From contig CACZWF010000001.1 in NCBI GenBank assembly GCA_902784785.1, positions 1 through 58,691 of the forward strand: DNA of 58,691 nucleotides, written 5' to 3'. The position numbers were made by a program, and so were the translations under genes. The notes under the pieces were generated by a model. That model had not been told where the DNA came from. It did no database searches and was given only the letters and a program-made list of their open reading frames with translations. This DNA comes from an uncultured Bacteroidia bacterium (GTDB taxonomy: Bacteria; Bacteroidota; Bacteroidia; Bacteroidales; UBA932). How positions within the stretch are numbered: the stretch's first letter is position 1; every line of letters starts with the position of its first letter. Below, one piece after another: positions 44,035 to 52,606 of this stretch.

Positions 44035-47000
44035 AGAAATTGTTTTTTGTCATAGCCCTGTTGTCGGCTATTTCCGCCTGGGCGGCCGAGACGAAGGTGG
44101 AAAACTACCGTGGCGCTTTGTTGGGCGAAGCGCGCGAAGTGGAGGGCATTGGAAAGGAGTACGTCAAATCGGTCTGCCTGGAGGGGAATACGCTTTATTG
44201 CGGCGCAGGGCACAGCGTGTATGCGCTGGATGCTACGAATGCGCAGTCTCCCCAGTTGCTTTCTTCTTATGAAATCTATGGCTATGTAAGGCAGATAGTG
44301 GTACAGGGGAATTACCTGTATGCCGCGTGCCGGGAGTCCGGCGTGTGGATTCTGGATGTCTCCGACCCCCGCAACTTGAAATTGGTATCGCGCTACGATC
44401 CGGTGGAACTGGCCACGGGCATTGATGTGGCGGGAGAGGTGATGTTCCTTGCCTGCCGGCAGAATGGCGTGGAAATGGTGGATGTGAGCGATCCTTCAAC
44501 CCCTACGCATATCCGCCTGGAGAAAACGTCTGAGTCGCAGAGTATCTTCTATTGTGACGGGATTTTGTATTCCGGAGAATGGGCCGATTCGTGGGTGACG
44601 GCTATCGATGCCTCGGATATGTCGGCGGTCAAGACGCTGGGCACATCTCCCCTGCAGGGTTTCGGGGATGGCGTATGGACTTCCGGCAAGTATCTGTATG
44701 CGTCGACCGGGCACCATTCCGTTTCCGGAAAGGCCTCCAAAGCCGGAGACGGACACGGTCTTGAAATCTTCGACATCAGCGATAAGGCGAAGCCCCGGCA
44801 TTTGGCAAGGGTGGATTTTGCCAAGATGTACAGCTCTTACCCGGATTACTGGACCGTGAGGCCGGCCAGCAACGGAAATTATCTGGTCTGCGCCGATTCG
44901 TTTAACGGCTTGTATGTGGTGGACGCCCATCGTCCCGCCCAGCCTTTCATCGCTTCCCGCTTGACGGCGACGGACTCCGAGGGAAAGGCGCTGCCGGTCA
45001 CATCGGTGGCGGTGGGCAAAGGCGTTATCTACGCTACGGTGCATCAGGAACTGGGATTGCTGGCCATTCCGTGCCCCAAGATCAAGCCTGTCCTCCGGCA
45101 AAGGGGAAAACTGCCGGTGAATGCCGCGTACCGATATCCCTACGAGACATCGGAAGACAGCCACTTTGCGAGTTGGAAACCGTCGGGGTGTTTCCCCGTG
45201 CGTGGCGTCGCGGCCAAGGACTCCCTTGTGTTTGCGGCTTGCACCTACGGCGGACTGGCCATCCTGAAGGCTGATGAGGCCGGTCGATTGGTGCAGATCG
45301 GCAAGGGCCCGATGGCTTATGCTTCGGATGTAGCGATTTGTGGCGACAGACTGGTGGTAGCAGAGGGTTTTGGCGGCGTGGCTACCTATCATATCCGCCG
45401 GGATGCGGCTGGTACCGGCATTCGGCTGGAAGAGTCCGACCGCTTTGACCAGTTCAACTTCGATGGTCCGCACGGCCTCTGCTTCTGGGTTTTTGCTCCG
45501 GATAGCAGGCATATTGTGGCGGCAACCCGTTATCACGGATACTACTATTTCACCCAAAAACTGGAGTATCTCGGGCAGGCGGGGCGGGGCCCCGGTTGGG
45601 ACAAATATGTTCCCGATGCGGCTGATTCCGAGGGCTGGTATCCGCGTATCCAGCACAATGCCGGAGTATTTTGGGTGAATGTGAATGATGTAACCGCCGG
45701 AGAGAAAAAGGACGCGGGATTCAAACCGACCCTGTTTGACGGGGTCTGCGCCTATAAGGACGATCGTTTCATCACCTGTACCAAAGGGAAGATGTATGTC
45801 TATTCGCACGCCGAAGCCGGAGAACCCAGGACCGGCGTGGGCGAGAACCTATACGGCGCTCCGGCGTGGGACAGAGGCGCCCGCTTGGGGCTTACGGCCC
45901 GCATTGCCAGACAGATTAGCATGGTGGATATTTCAAACGAGCAAACGCCGGAGGTCCTGTGGACCGAATCCTGCGACGGCTTCCCGGAGATGGCCACTTT
46001 TTGGAAAGGACGCTTCCTGGTCCCCTGCGGTTATCAAGGTTTGCTGATGGAGAAAGAAAAATCAGAACCGATGGCATCCATTACGGAGAATGTCCTGCTG
46101 CTGGATTCCTGCGTGGGAACGGAGCAGATGCCAAAGACGTGGCAGGACGGGACGCTGAAAACGACAAAGTTGAAAGGATGGGTAAGCGGTTTTTTTCCCG
46201 GTACGTGCTGGTATGCGTGGCAGCTCGGCGGAGACAGGAGTGTTCGCAATGCGGCTGAACGACAGACCCGGAAAATGATGGCTCCGCTGTCGTTCATCTC
46301 GGATCACGACGCCGGTTTTCAAATCATGTGTTCGCTGGGGTTGGCATACAAACTTACCGGTGATGCACAATATTTGCCAGGTATTCGGACCGCGGCAGAG
46401 TTCCTCGCAAGCCGTTATTCTCCCGTGACCGGAACGATTAAAAGTTGGGACGACAAGCATTTCTCCTATCCGGTCATCATAGACAATATGATGAATCTTG
46501 AACTGCTCACCTATGCGGCCGAACTATTTTGCGTTCCACGCTGGAAAGAGATAGCCATCAGTCACGCCGATGTGACATTGAAAAACCATTTCAGGCAGGA
46601 CGGTTCATCCTATCATCTCGTTGATTATGATTCCAAGACGGGCCGGGTTCTCAAAAAGCAGACAGTACAGGGCTTTGCCGATGAGTCTGCATGGTCCCGT
46701 GGGCAATCATGGGGCCTGTATGGATACACGATGATGTACCGCGAAACCGGAGAGGAGCGTTATCTGGAGCACGCACAGAAGATTGCCGCTTACTTATTGC
46801 CTCTTCTTGCGGATAATCCGGTCCCCAAGTGGGACTTTATGGCGCCTCAGAAGCAAGTCGATGTATCGGCAGCAGCAGTCATGGCTTCGGCATTTGTTGA
46901 ACTCAGTTCACTTACCAGGAATAAAGGGCTCTCAAGGACATATATGAGACAGGCTGAAGCCATACTTTCGGCTCTGTCCTCTCCGGAATACTTATGCACC

Positions 47001-47900
47001 GCAGGCGAAGCCGGAGGATTCCTTCTTAAACATGGAACGGGCTTCTACAAAAACGATATCGAAGTGGATGCACCGTTATCCTACGCCGATTATTATTTCC
47101 TCGAAGCCCTTTACAGATTCAGGAATAACGTCGGGTGTGCCCCCGCATTTGCACAGGAGGATTACAAGATTGCCCGGACATACCATTGCGGTGAAGACGC
47201 CCAGGGAGTGGCTGTCGATGAGAGCGGTTTTTATTTTATCAGCAACCGGTCTGTCTCGAAATATACCTTGCAGGGTGAGTTGCTTGCAACTTGGAAAGAA
47301 GATACTCCGGAACTCATACAACATTTCGACGGGGGTATTGTCATAGATGGCTTGCTGTATTGTTCGCACTCAAACTATCCGGAGGTGCCCATGGCCAGTT
47401 CCATCGAGGTCTTCGATCCGGAAAACCTGACCCATTTGAAAACCATCAGTTTGGGGATTGACAGCGGCTCTTGTACCTGGGTCGTCCGCGGAGATGACTG
47501 CTGGTATGTGGGATTTGCGCATTATGACAGCAAGACGGGCATCATTAAAGATGAGTTGGACAAGGACAATCGTTGGACGCAAATCGTCCGGTACGACGAC
47601 CAGTGGCACCGGACCGCAGGATGGATTCTCCCGAAAGATTTGCTGGCAGAACTTCATCCCTATAGTCTTTCCGGCGCGCTCTATCTCAACGGAAAATTCT
47701 ATTGTACCGGTCATAATGAGCAGAAATTATATATGCTGGAGTTTCCGCCTCACGGTATGACCATGCAGTGGACGGGGACAATGGATATTCCGTTCAAAGG
47801 ACAAGGCATTGCCATCGACCGGGAGGGGAATCTGTGGGGCGTTGATCGCGAAAATGGAACCGTCATGATGGCGAAGATGGAGATAAAACTTGGAGAGTGA
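44031..47900 (+). CDS. Propeller-GH88-propeller enzyme (unsaturated glucuronyl hydrolase)
   Basis: 1289 residues from ATG 44031, signal peptide to AWA. Three parts: an LVIVD-repeat beta-propeller (~30-650: WILDVSDPRNLKLVSRY, GVEMVDVSDPSTPTHI), a GH88 alpha/alpha barrel (~690-1030) and a second, shorter propeller (~1055-1285: GVAVDESGFYFISNR, GIAIDREGNLWGVDRENG). The GH88 signature residues are visible: DHDAGF (~755), DNMMNLELL (~816) and the DESAWSRGQSWGLYGYT segment. GH88 removes delta-4,5-unsaturated uronic acid from lyase products. Typical GH88 proteins are ~380-430 residues, so the propellers triple the size. It overlaps the previous gene by ATGA. Confidence 0.85.
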   Translation: MKKLFFVIALLSAISAWAAETKVENYRGALLGEAREVEGIGKEYVKSVCLEGNTLYCGAGHSVYALDATNAQSPQLLSSYEIYGYVRQIVVQGNYLYAACRESGVWILDVSDPRNLKLVSRYDPVELATGIDVAGEVMFLACRQNGVEMVDVSDPSTPTHIRLEKTSESQSIFYCDGILYSGEWADSWVTAIDASDMSAVKTLGTSPLQGFGDGVWTSGKYLYASTGHHSVSGKASKAGDGHGLEIFDISDKAKPRHLARVDFAKMYSSYPDYWTVRPASNGNYLVCADSFNGLYVVDAHRPAQPFIASRLTATDSEGKALPVTSVAVGKGVIYATVHQELGLLAIPCPKIKPVLRQRGKLPVNAAYRYPYETSEDSHFASWKPSGCFPVRGVAAKDSLVFAACTYGGLAILKADEAGRLVQIGKGPMAYASDVAICGDRLVVAEGFGGVATYHIRRDAAGTGIRLEESDRFDQFNFDGPHGLCFWVFAPDSRHIVAATRYHGYYYFTQKLEYLGQAGRGPGWDKYVPDAADSEGWYPRIQHNAGVFWVNVNDVTAGEKKDAGFKPTLFDGVCAYKDDRFITCTKGKMYVYSHAEAGEPRTGVGENLYGAPAWDRGARLGLTARIARQISMVDISNEQTPEVLWTESCDGFPEMATFWKGRFLVPCGYQGLLMEKEKSEPMASITENVLLLDSCVGTEQMPKTWQDGTLKTTKLKGWVSGFFPGTCWYAWQLGGDRSVRNAAERQTRKMMAPLSFISDHDAGFQIMCSLGLAYKLTGDAQYLPGIRTAAEFLASRYSPVTGTIKSWDDKHFSYPVIIDNMMNLELLTYAAELFCVPRWKEIAISHADVTLKNHFRQDGSSYHLVDYDSKTGRVLKKQTVQGFADESAWSRGQSWGLYGYTMMYRETGEERYLEHAQKIAAYLLPLLADNPVPKWDFMAPQKQVDVSAAAVMASAFVELSSLTRNKGLSRTYMRQAEAILSALSSPEYLCTAGEAGGFLLKHGTGFYKNDIEVDAPLSYADYYFLEALYRFRNNVGCAPAFAQEDYKIARTYHCGEDAQGVAVDESGFYFISNRSVSKYTLQGELLATWKEDTPELIQHFDGGIVIDGLLYCSHSNYPEVPMASSIEVFDPENLTHLKTISLGIDSGSCTWVVRGDDCWYVGFAHYDSKTGIIKDELDKDNRWTQIVRYDDQWHRTAGWILPKDLLAELHPYSLSGALYLNGKFYCTGHNEQKLYMLEFPPHGMTMQWTGTMDIPFKGQGIAIDREGNLWGVDRENGTVMMAKMEIKLGE

Positions 47901-47904
47901 AAAT

Positions 47905-49989
47905 ATGAAAAAACTGGCATTCATTACTTTTTTTGTCCTGTTTTCAGGGTTGATACAGGCTTCCGTTCCCGTCATTACCCAGGAAGACAAGGATCAGGCC
48001 GCAGCGCTTGTAAAACAGATGACGCTGCAGGAAAAGATAAGTTTTATTTCCGGCTGGAAAGACAAGTTTTACACGTTCCCTGTTGAGCGTCTGGGCATCA
48101 AAAGCATCCTTCTCGCAGATGGTCCGCAGGGCGTCCGCAGCATTGGGGATAAAGCGGAGAACAGCACCTATTATCCTTGCGGTTTGGCGGTGGCCGCCTC
48201 GTGGAACCGCGATGTGGCTTACGGAGTGGGAACAGGGATTGGACAAGATGCGAGGGCCCGGGGCATTTCCATTATGCTGTGCCCGGGCGTAAATATCTAC
48301 CGGAACGCCCTCTGTGGCCGGAATTTCGAGTATTATGGCGAAGATCCGTATTTGGCTTCGGAGCAAGCGGTCAGTTACATCAACGGTATTCAGGAACAAG
48401 GTGTCATTGCCACTATCAAGCACTTCTGTATGAACAATCAGGAGTATAGCCGCCACACGGTGAGTTCGAATGCGGACGAACGCACGATGAACGAAATCTA
48501 TTTTCCCACCTTCCGCAAGGCTGTGGAGAATGGTCTCGGGGCCGTCATGACATCGTACAATGGCGTTAACGGGGTGCATTCCGCCGAGAATCAGTGGCTC
48601 ATAAAATATAATCTGCGTGAGAGATGGGGTTTCCAGGGCCTGGTGATGTCAGACTGGCGGTCAAACTATACTCCGCTGGGTTCCGCCACCAGCGGCCTTG
48701 ACCTTGAAATGCCGATGGGCTACGCGCTGAATTACGAGAACCTCAAACCTTTGCTGGACAACGGCGTGATTGCGGAAAGTGACATTGATGAGAAGTGCAG
48801 GCACCTGTTGCAGACCTATATCGCATTCGGCTGCCTGGGCCGCGAGCCTGACCCGCGCATTCCTCTTGACAATCCGGAGAGTCACGCCAAAGCCTATAAG
48901 GCTGCGGTGGAAGGGCCTGTCCTTTTGAAAAATGCCGGCGGCGTTCTCCCCCTGAAAGGCGGCAAGATTCTATTGGTCGGGCCGAACGCCGATTACATCC
49001 CGTTTGGCGGAGGGTCCGGTCGGATGTATCCCTTCCCGGAGCGCACGACCACCCTCTATCAGGGACTCTCCGCTCTCGGAGGAAAGTATAAAGTCACGTT
49101 CCGCAGCGGTATTCCGACAAAACCATCGGAACTGGATAAGATTCAGTATATCGTTGTTGCCGTAGGGTATAACAAGGATACCGAGAAAGAGGATGCCGAC
49201 CGTACGTACGCCTTGCCTGCCGGTCAGGATGAACTCATTCAAGCGGCGGTTGCCACCGGCAAGAAGGTAATCGTGGTCGTCTATTCCGGAGGCGAGGTTG
49301 ATATGACGAAATGGGCGGATCAGGTGGATGCCGTCCTGATGGCCTGGTATACAGGACAGGAAAGCGGCCGGGCGCTGGCCGACATTCTTTCGGGAAAAGT
49401 ATCTCCATCAGGCCGTTTGCCTTTCACTTTCTGGGGCTCTTGGGAAAAGAATCCCGTCTCGCGTCTCAGTTATAACCGCCAGTGGATCAGCACGAAACTG
49501 TACGGGGCCAATCAGAAATTTTTGAAACGGGTGGCGGCCTATGAGTATGTCGATTACAATGAAGGCGTCTTCGTGGGCTACCGGGGAGTTGAGCATTTCG
49601 GGGTGGAGCCTCTGTATGCCTTCGGATATGGCCTGACGTATTCGTCCTTTGACTATTCGAATCTCCGGGTCGATAAGGTGGATGGCCATGGCGTAAACGT
49701 TACCTTCACGGTGACCAACACGGGCAGATGCGCCGCGGCCGAGGTCGCGCAAGTTTACGTGGCGCCTGTCAACCCCTCCATCATCCGTCCGGATCACGAA
49801 CTCAAAGGATACGAAAAACTCTTTCTGGGAAAGGGAGAAAGCCACACCATTACGCTTACTCTTCCGGAAAGCGCATTCTCGTACTACGACAAGAGGTCAC
49901 ACGATTGGACCTTTGATCCTTGCAAGTATCGGATTCTGGTAGGAGCCTCCGCTTCCGATATCCGGCTGACGGAAGATTTGCTCTTTTGA
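47905..49989 (+). CDS. Glycoside hydrolase family 3 beta-glucosidase-like enzyme
   Basis: 694 residues from ATG 47905 (MKKLAFITFFVLF), cleavable signal to IQA, periplasmic. GH3 N-terminal TIM barrel (~35-330) with LADGPQGVR, GRNFEYYGEDPYLA, IKHFCMNNQEYSR and the nucleophile Asp in VMSDWRSN (~250); the C-terminal sandwich (YTGQESGRALADILSGKVSP) and a final Fn3-like domain (VFVGYRGVEHFG, FGYGLTYSSF, DHELKGYEK) complete a standard GH3. It would cleave beta-linked glucose or a related sugar from oligosaccharides imported by the PUL. It starts 4 nt after the GH88 gene. Confidence 0.93.
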   Translation: MKKLAFITFFVLFSGLIQASVPVITQEDKDQAAALVKQMTLQEKISFISGWKDKFYTFPVERLGIKSILLADGPQGVRSIGDKAENSTYYPCGLAVAASWNRDVAYGVGTGIGQDARARGISIMLCPGVNIYRNALCGRNFEYYGEDPYLASEQAVSYINGIQEQGVIATIKHFCMNNQEYSRHTVSSNADERTMNEIYFPTFRKAVENGLGAVMTSYNGVNGVHSAENQWLIKYNLRERWGFQGLVMSDWRSNYTPLGSATSGLDLEMPMGYALNYENLKPLLDNGVIAESDIDEKCRHLLQTYIAFGCLGREPDPRIPLDNPESHAKAYKAAVEGPVLLKNAGGVLPLKGGKILLVGPNADYIPFGGGSGRMYPFPERTTTLYQGLSALGGKYKVTFRSGIPTKPSELDKIQYIVVAVGYNKDTEKEDADRTYALPAGQDELIQAAVATGKKVIVVVYSGGEVDMTKWADQVDAVLMAWYTGQESGRALADILSGKVSPSGRLPFTFWGSWEKNPVSRLSYNRQWISTKLYGANQKFLKRVAAYEYVDYNEGVFVGYRGVEHFGVEPLYAFGYGLTYSSFDYSNLRVDKVDGHGVNVTFTVTNTGRCAAAEVAQVYVAPVNPSIIRPDHELKGYEKLFLGKGESHTITLTLPESAFSYYDKRSHDWTFDPCKYRILVGASASDIRLTEDLLF

Positions 49990-50003
49990 TATCAGAAGGA
50001 CCC

Positions 50004-51176
50004 ATGAAAAAGATTAAACTGAGCCTGTTTGTAAAGGTTCTTATTGCCATCGTGCTGGGCGCCCTGCTGGGACAGATTGCGCCGGATGTGCTGGTACGCA
50101 TATTCAAGACATTCAATATTCTCTTTGCGCAATTGCTCAAGTTTATTGTTCCGCTGCTGGTACTGGGACTCGTGACTCCGGCTATTGCCAATTTAGGCAA
50201 GGGTGCCGGCAAGATGCTTTTGATAGTGGTCCTCATTGCCTACGCATCAACGGTGTGTGCCGGATTGTTTTCATATCTGGGTGGAAATTTCCTTTTCCCT
50301 CACTACCTTACTCCGGGAGAACTTTCAACGGAGGTGGTGGCCGCCAAGGAGTTCAAACCCTATATAGATATGAAAATCCCGCCCATTTGCGACATCCTGA
50401 CAGCCCTTATGCTGTCTTTTATGATAGGACTTGGTATTATCTATACTGGTTCCAAGGGCCTTAAGAAAGGTTTTGACGAGTTTGGAGAAATTGTGAAGAT
50501 TACGATGGAGAAGGTTATTATTCCGCTTCTCCCCGTGTATATTTTCACTATGATTTGCGAGATGAGCGCCAAGGGAGTGATAGCCGTGGTGATTGGTGCA
50601 GGCGCAAAGATCATTCTTACCGGTGTTGGCCTGTCGATTCTCTTCCTTGTCGTACAGTACATTATTGCCGGACTGATAGACGGGAAGAACCCCTTCAAGT
50701 GCCTGTGGAATATGGTCCCGGCTTATTTGACAGGTTTTTCCATCTGCTCTTCATCGGCCGTTATCCCTGTTACAACCAAGTGTACGCTCAAAAATGGCGT
50801 TCGCGAAGATGTGGCTGATTTTACCATTCCGCTGTGCTCCAACGTGCATATGTGCGGTTCTACCATCAAACTGGCAGCGACCGCGGTTGCAGTGGCATAT
50901 GTTACCGGGACCCCTATTCCTTTTGCTTTATATCTTAACTTTGTTCTTATGCAGGCAATCGCAACGGTTGCTTCTCCGGGCGTAATGGGCGGAGTGTTGA
51001 TGGCATCCGTCGGCCTGCTGGAGAGTATTTTGGGATTCTCGCCGGAACAGACGGCACTGCTTATGACAATCTATCTTGCACTTGATGGCTACGGTCCGGC
51101 CTGCAATGTGACCGGTGATGGAGCTGTCACGCTCATCATAGACAAGATTTTTCCTCAAAAAAGAACTTCTGTTTAG
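50004..51176 (+). CDS. Dicarboxylate/amino acid:cation symporter (DAACS)
   Basis: 390 residues from ATG 50004, with an AGAAGG purine stretch upstream that may serve as ribosome binding. About eight membrane segments. Family motifs: SSSAVIPVTTKCTL (serine-rich loop), NVHMCGSTIKLAATAV, PGVMGG and NVTGDGAV near the C-terminus. It imports C4-dicarboxylates, glutamate or similar with Na+ or H+. Located 14 nt after GH3 as the last PUL gene, it may import organic acids that accompany uronate use. An 83-bp stretch at 51033-51115 recurs exactly at 55582-55664. Confidence 0.88.
   Translation: MKKIKLSLFVKVLIAIVLGALLGQIAPDVLVRIFKTFNILFAQLLKFIVPLLVLGLVTPAIANLGKGAGKMLLIVVLIAYASTVCAGLFSYLGGNFLFPHYLTPGELSTEVVAAKEFKPYIDMKIPPICDILTALMLSFMIGLGIIYTGSKGLKKGFDEFGEIVKITMEKVIIPLLPVYIFTMICEMSAKGVIAVVIGAGAKIILTGVGLSILFLVVQYIIAGLIDGKNPFKCLWNMVPAYLTGFSICSSSAVIPVTTKCTLKNGVREDVADFTIPLCSNVHMCGSTIKLAATAVAVAYVTGTPIPFALYLNFVLMQAIATVASPGVMGGVLMASVGLLESILGFSPEQTALLMTIYLALDGYGPACNVTGDGAVTLIIDKIFPQKRTSV
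51033..51115 (+). repeat. 83-bp perfect direct repeat, left copy
   Basis: Identical to 55582-55664 in the same orientation, starting GGATTCTCGCCGG and ending GCAATGTGACCGG. It encodes GFSPEQTALLMTIYLALDGY and on to NVTG of the symporter. On both sides the copies diverge sharply although both still encode symporter sequence, the mark of a recombination or gene-conversion tract rather than simple conservation. Confidence 0.9.
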
Positions 51177-51262
51177 CGTGTTTACGAAGATTGTCAAGAC
51201 AATGATTTCTAATAGATAAATGCCTTAAAAATAAACTTTTCTAAATTCATGATGGCGAAACA

Positions 51263-52606
51263 ATGAATAGGGAAGAAAGAATAAAGTTTGCACTGTCCAT
51301 TGCTACGGACACAAAGGAATACATTATGGGATGCGGGGCTTCAGCGCAGGCTCCGGAGGTGTTTAAACGTTTTTTTCCAGACAAAAGGGCGCTGATTGTT
51401 GCCGATGTCCATACCTGGCCCATTCTGGGAGAAAAAGTGAGCCGCTTATTCTTGGATGAAGGCATTCCGGTCACTACATTCATTATTGAAGAGGAAGAAT
51501 TCCACGCCGAGTGGAAGTATGTCGAGCAGGTTGATGCCCAGTTGACCGCTCATCCGGGTAGCGTGCTGGTGTCCGTTGGATCCGGCGTCATCAACGACCT
51601 GTGCAAGCTGTCTTCATACCATCACGGCCAGTCTTTCTTGACCTTGCCAACAGCCGCTTCTGTCGATGGCTATTCGTCCTTTGGTGCATCCATCACCTTC
51701 GAGGGAGCCAAGCAGACCTTCTCCTGCCCGGCCCCCATAGCCATCCTTGCCGATATGACTGTAATTGCGGCAGCGCCTAAGGAAATGACAGCTGCCGGCT
51801 ACGCCGACCTGGCCGCCAAGGTGCCTGCCGGTGCAGAATGGATGATTTCGGACTTTGTTGCCACCGAGCCCATCCACCCTGACGCCTGGCACGTGCTGCA
51901 GGATTACCTGGACGACTTCCTGGCCCATCCGGCCGAAGTGGCAGCCGGGAATCCTGAGGCTATTTCCGATGTGTTTGAAGGCCTTACACTGAGCGGTTTT
52001 GCCATGCAGGCCGCGCGCTCATCTCGTCCGGCTTCCTGTTGCGACCACCTGTTCAGCCATATCCTGGATATGACGGAGCACCATTGTCACGGCAAACTTC
52101 AAAGTCATGGCTTCCAGGTGGCTATCGGTACCCTGACCATGTGCGCCGTTTTCGACCGGTTGTTTAAACTGGACCTTACCCAACTGGACATAGATGCCTG
52201 CGTGACGACATGGCCGTCTCTGGAGGAAGAACAGCAGCGAGCGCGGGACTTATTCAAAGATTTCCCGGCTCCGATGCTCGGGTATAATGAAATCACCAAG
52301 AAGTATGCCCCGTTCGAAGAGGTTCGGAAGGAACTATCCAAACTTAAACGGGAGTGGCCGGCCTTCAAGGCCAAATTGCAGGGGCAGGTTTATTCCTATG
52401 ATAAAATGAAGGCCCTCCTGAAGGCGGCCGGTGCTCCTTATGAACCGGAGCAGATCGGCCTCTCGCGGGCCCGGCTCAAGGATATGTTCCCGCTGGTACA
52501 ACTTATGCGCTTCCGCTACAATGTACTCGATCTAGCTAAACGCGGCGCTTTTTATGATGCCATTGTAGACCCTTTGTTTGCCGAAGGAGGGCCTTTTGCT
52601 TTATGA
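51263..52606 (+). CDS. sn-glycerol-1-phosphate dehydrogenase-like protein (AraM/EgsA type)
   Basis: 447 residues from ATG 51263; earlier ATGs at 51249 and 51252 run into a stop or are out of frame. Fe/Zn-ADH-like fold: nucleotide-binding VSVGSGVINDLCK (~98-110), LPTAASVDGYSS, and metal ligands AGYADLAAK (Asp), SCCDHLFSHILD and CHGKLQSHGFQVA (His). The family reduces dihydroxyacetone phosphate to glycerol-1-phosphate, as in archaea and in Bacillus AraM. The C-terminal ~100 residues are an extra helical part. It overlaps the GlpT-like gene by 4 nt (ATGA), so the pair works on glycerol phosphate. An 86-nt gap separates it from the symporter; no clear promoter is seen there. Confidence 0.82.
   Translation: MNREERIKFALSIATDTKEYIMGCGASAQAPEVFKRFFPDKRALIVADVHTWPILGEKVSRLFLDEGIPVTTFIIEEEEFHAEWKYVEQVDAQLTAHPGSVLVSVGSGVINDLCKLSSYHHGQSFLTLPTAASVDGYSSFGASITFEGAKQTFSCPAPIAILADMTVIAAAPKEMTAAGYADLAAKVPAGAEWMISDFVATEPIHPDAWHVLQDYLDDFLAHPAEVAAGNPEAISDVFEGLTLSGFAMQAARSSRPASCCDHLFSHILDMTEHHCHGKLQSHGFQVAIGTLTMCAVFDRLFKLDLTQLDIDACVTTWPSLEEEQQRARDLFKDFPAPMLGYNEITKKYAPFEEVRKELSKLKREWPAFKAKLQGQVYSYDKMKALLKAAGAPYEPEQIGLSRARLKDMFPLVQLMRFRYNVLDLAKRGAFYDAIVDPLFAEGGPFAL

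Noticed and set aside
51190..51215. Short ATTGTC/GACAAT hairpin after the symporter gene
   Set aside because: Only six pairs with a 2-nt loop and no T-run; too weak to call a terminator.
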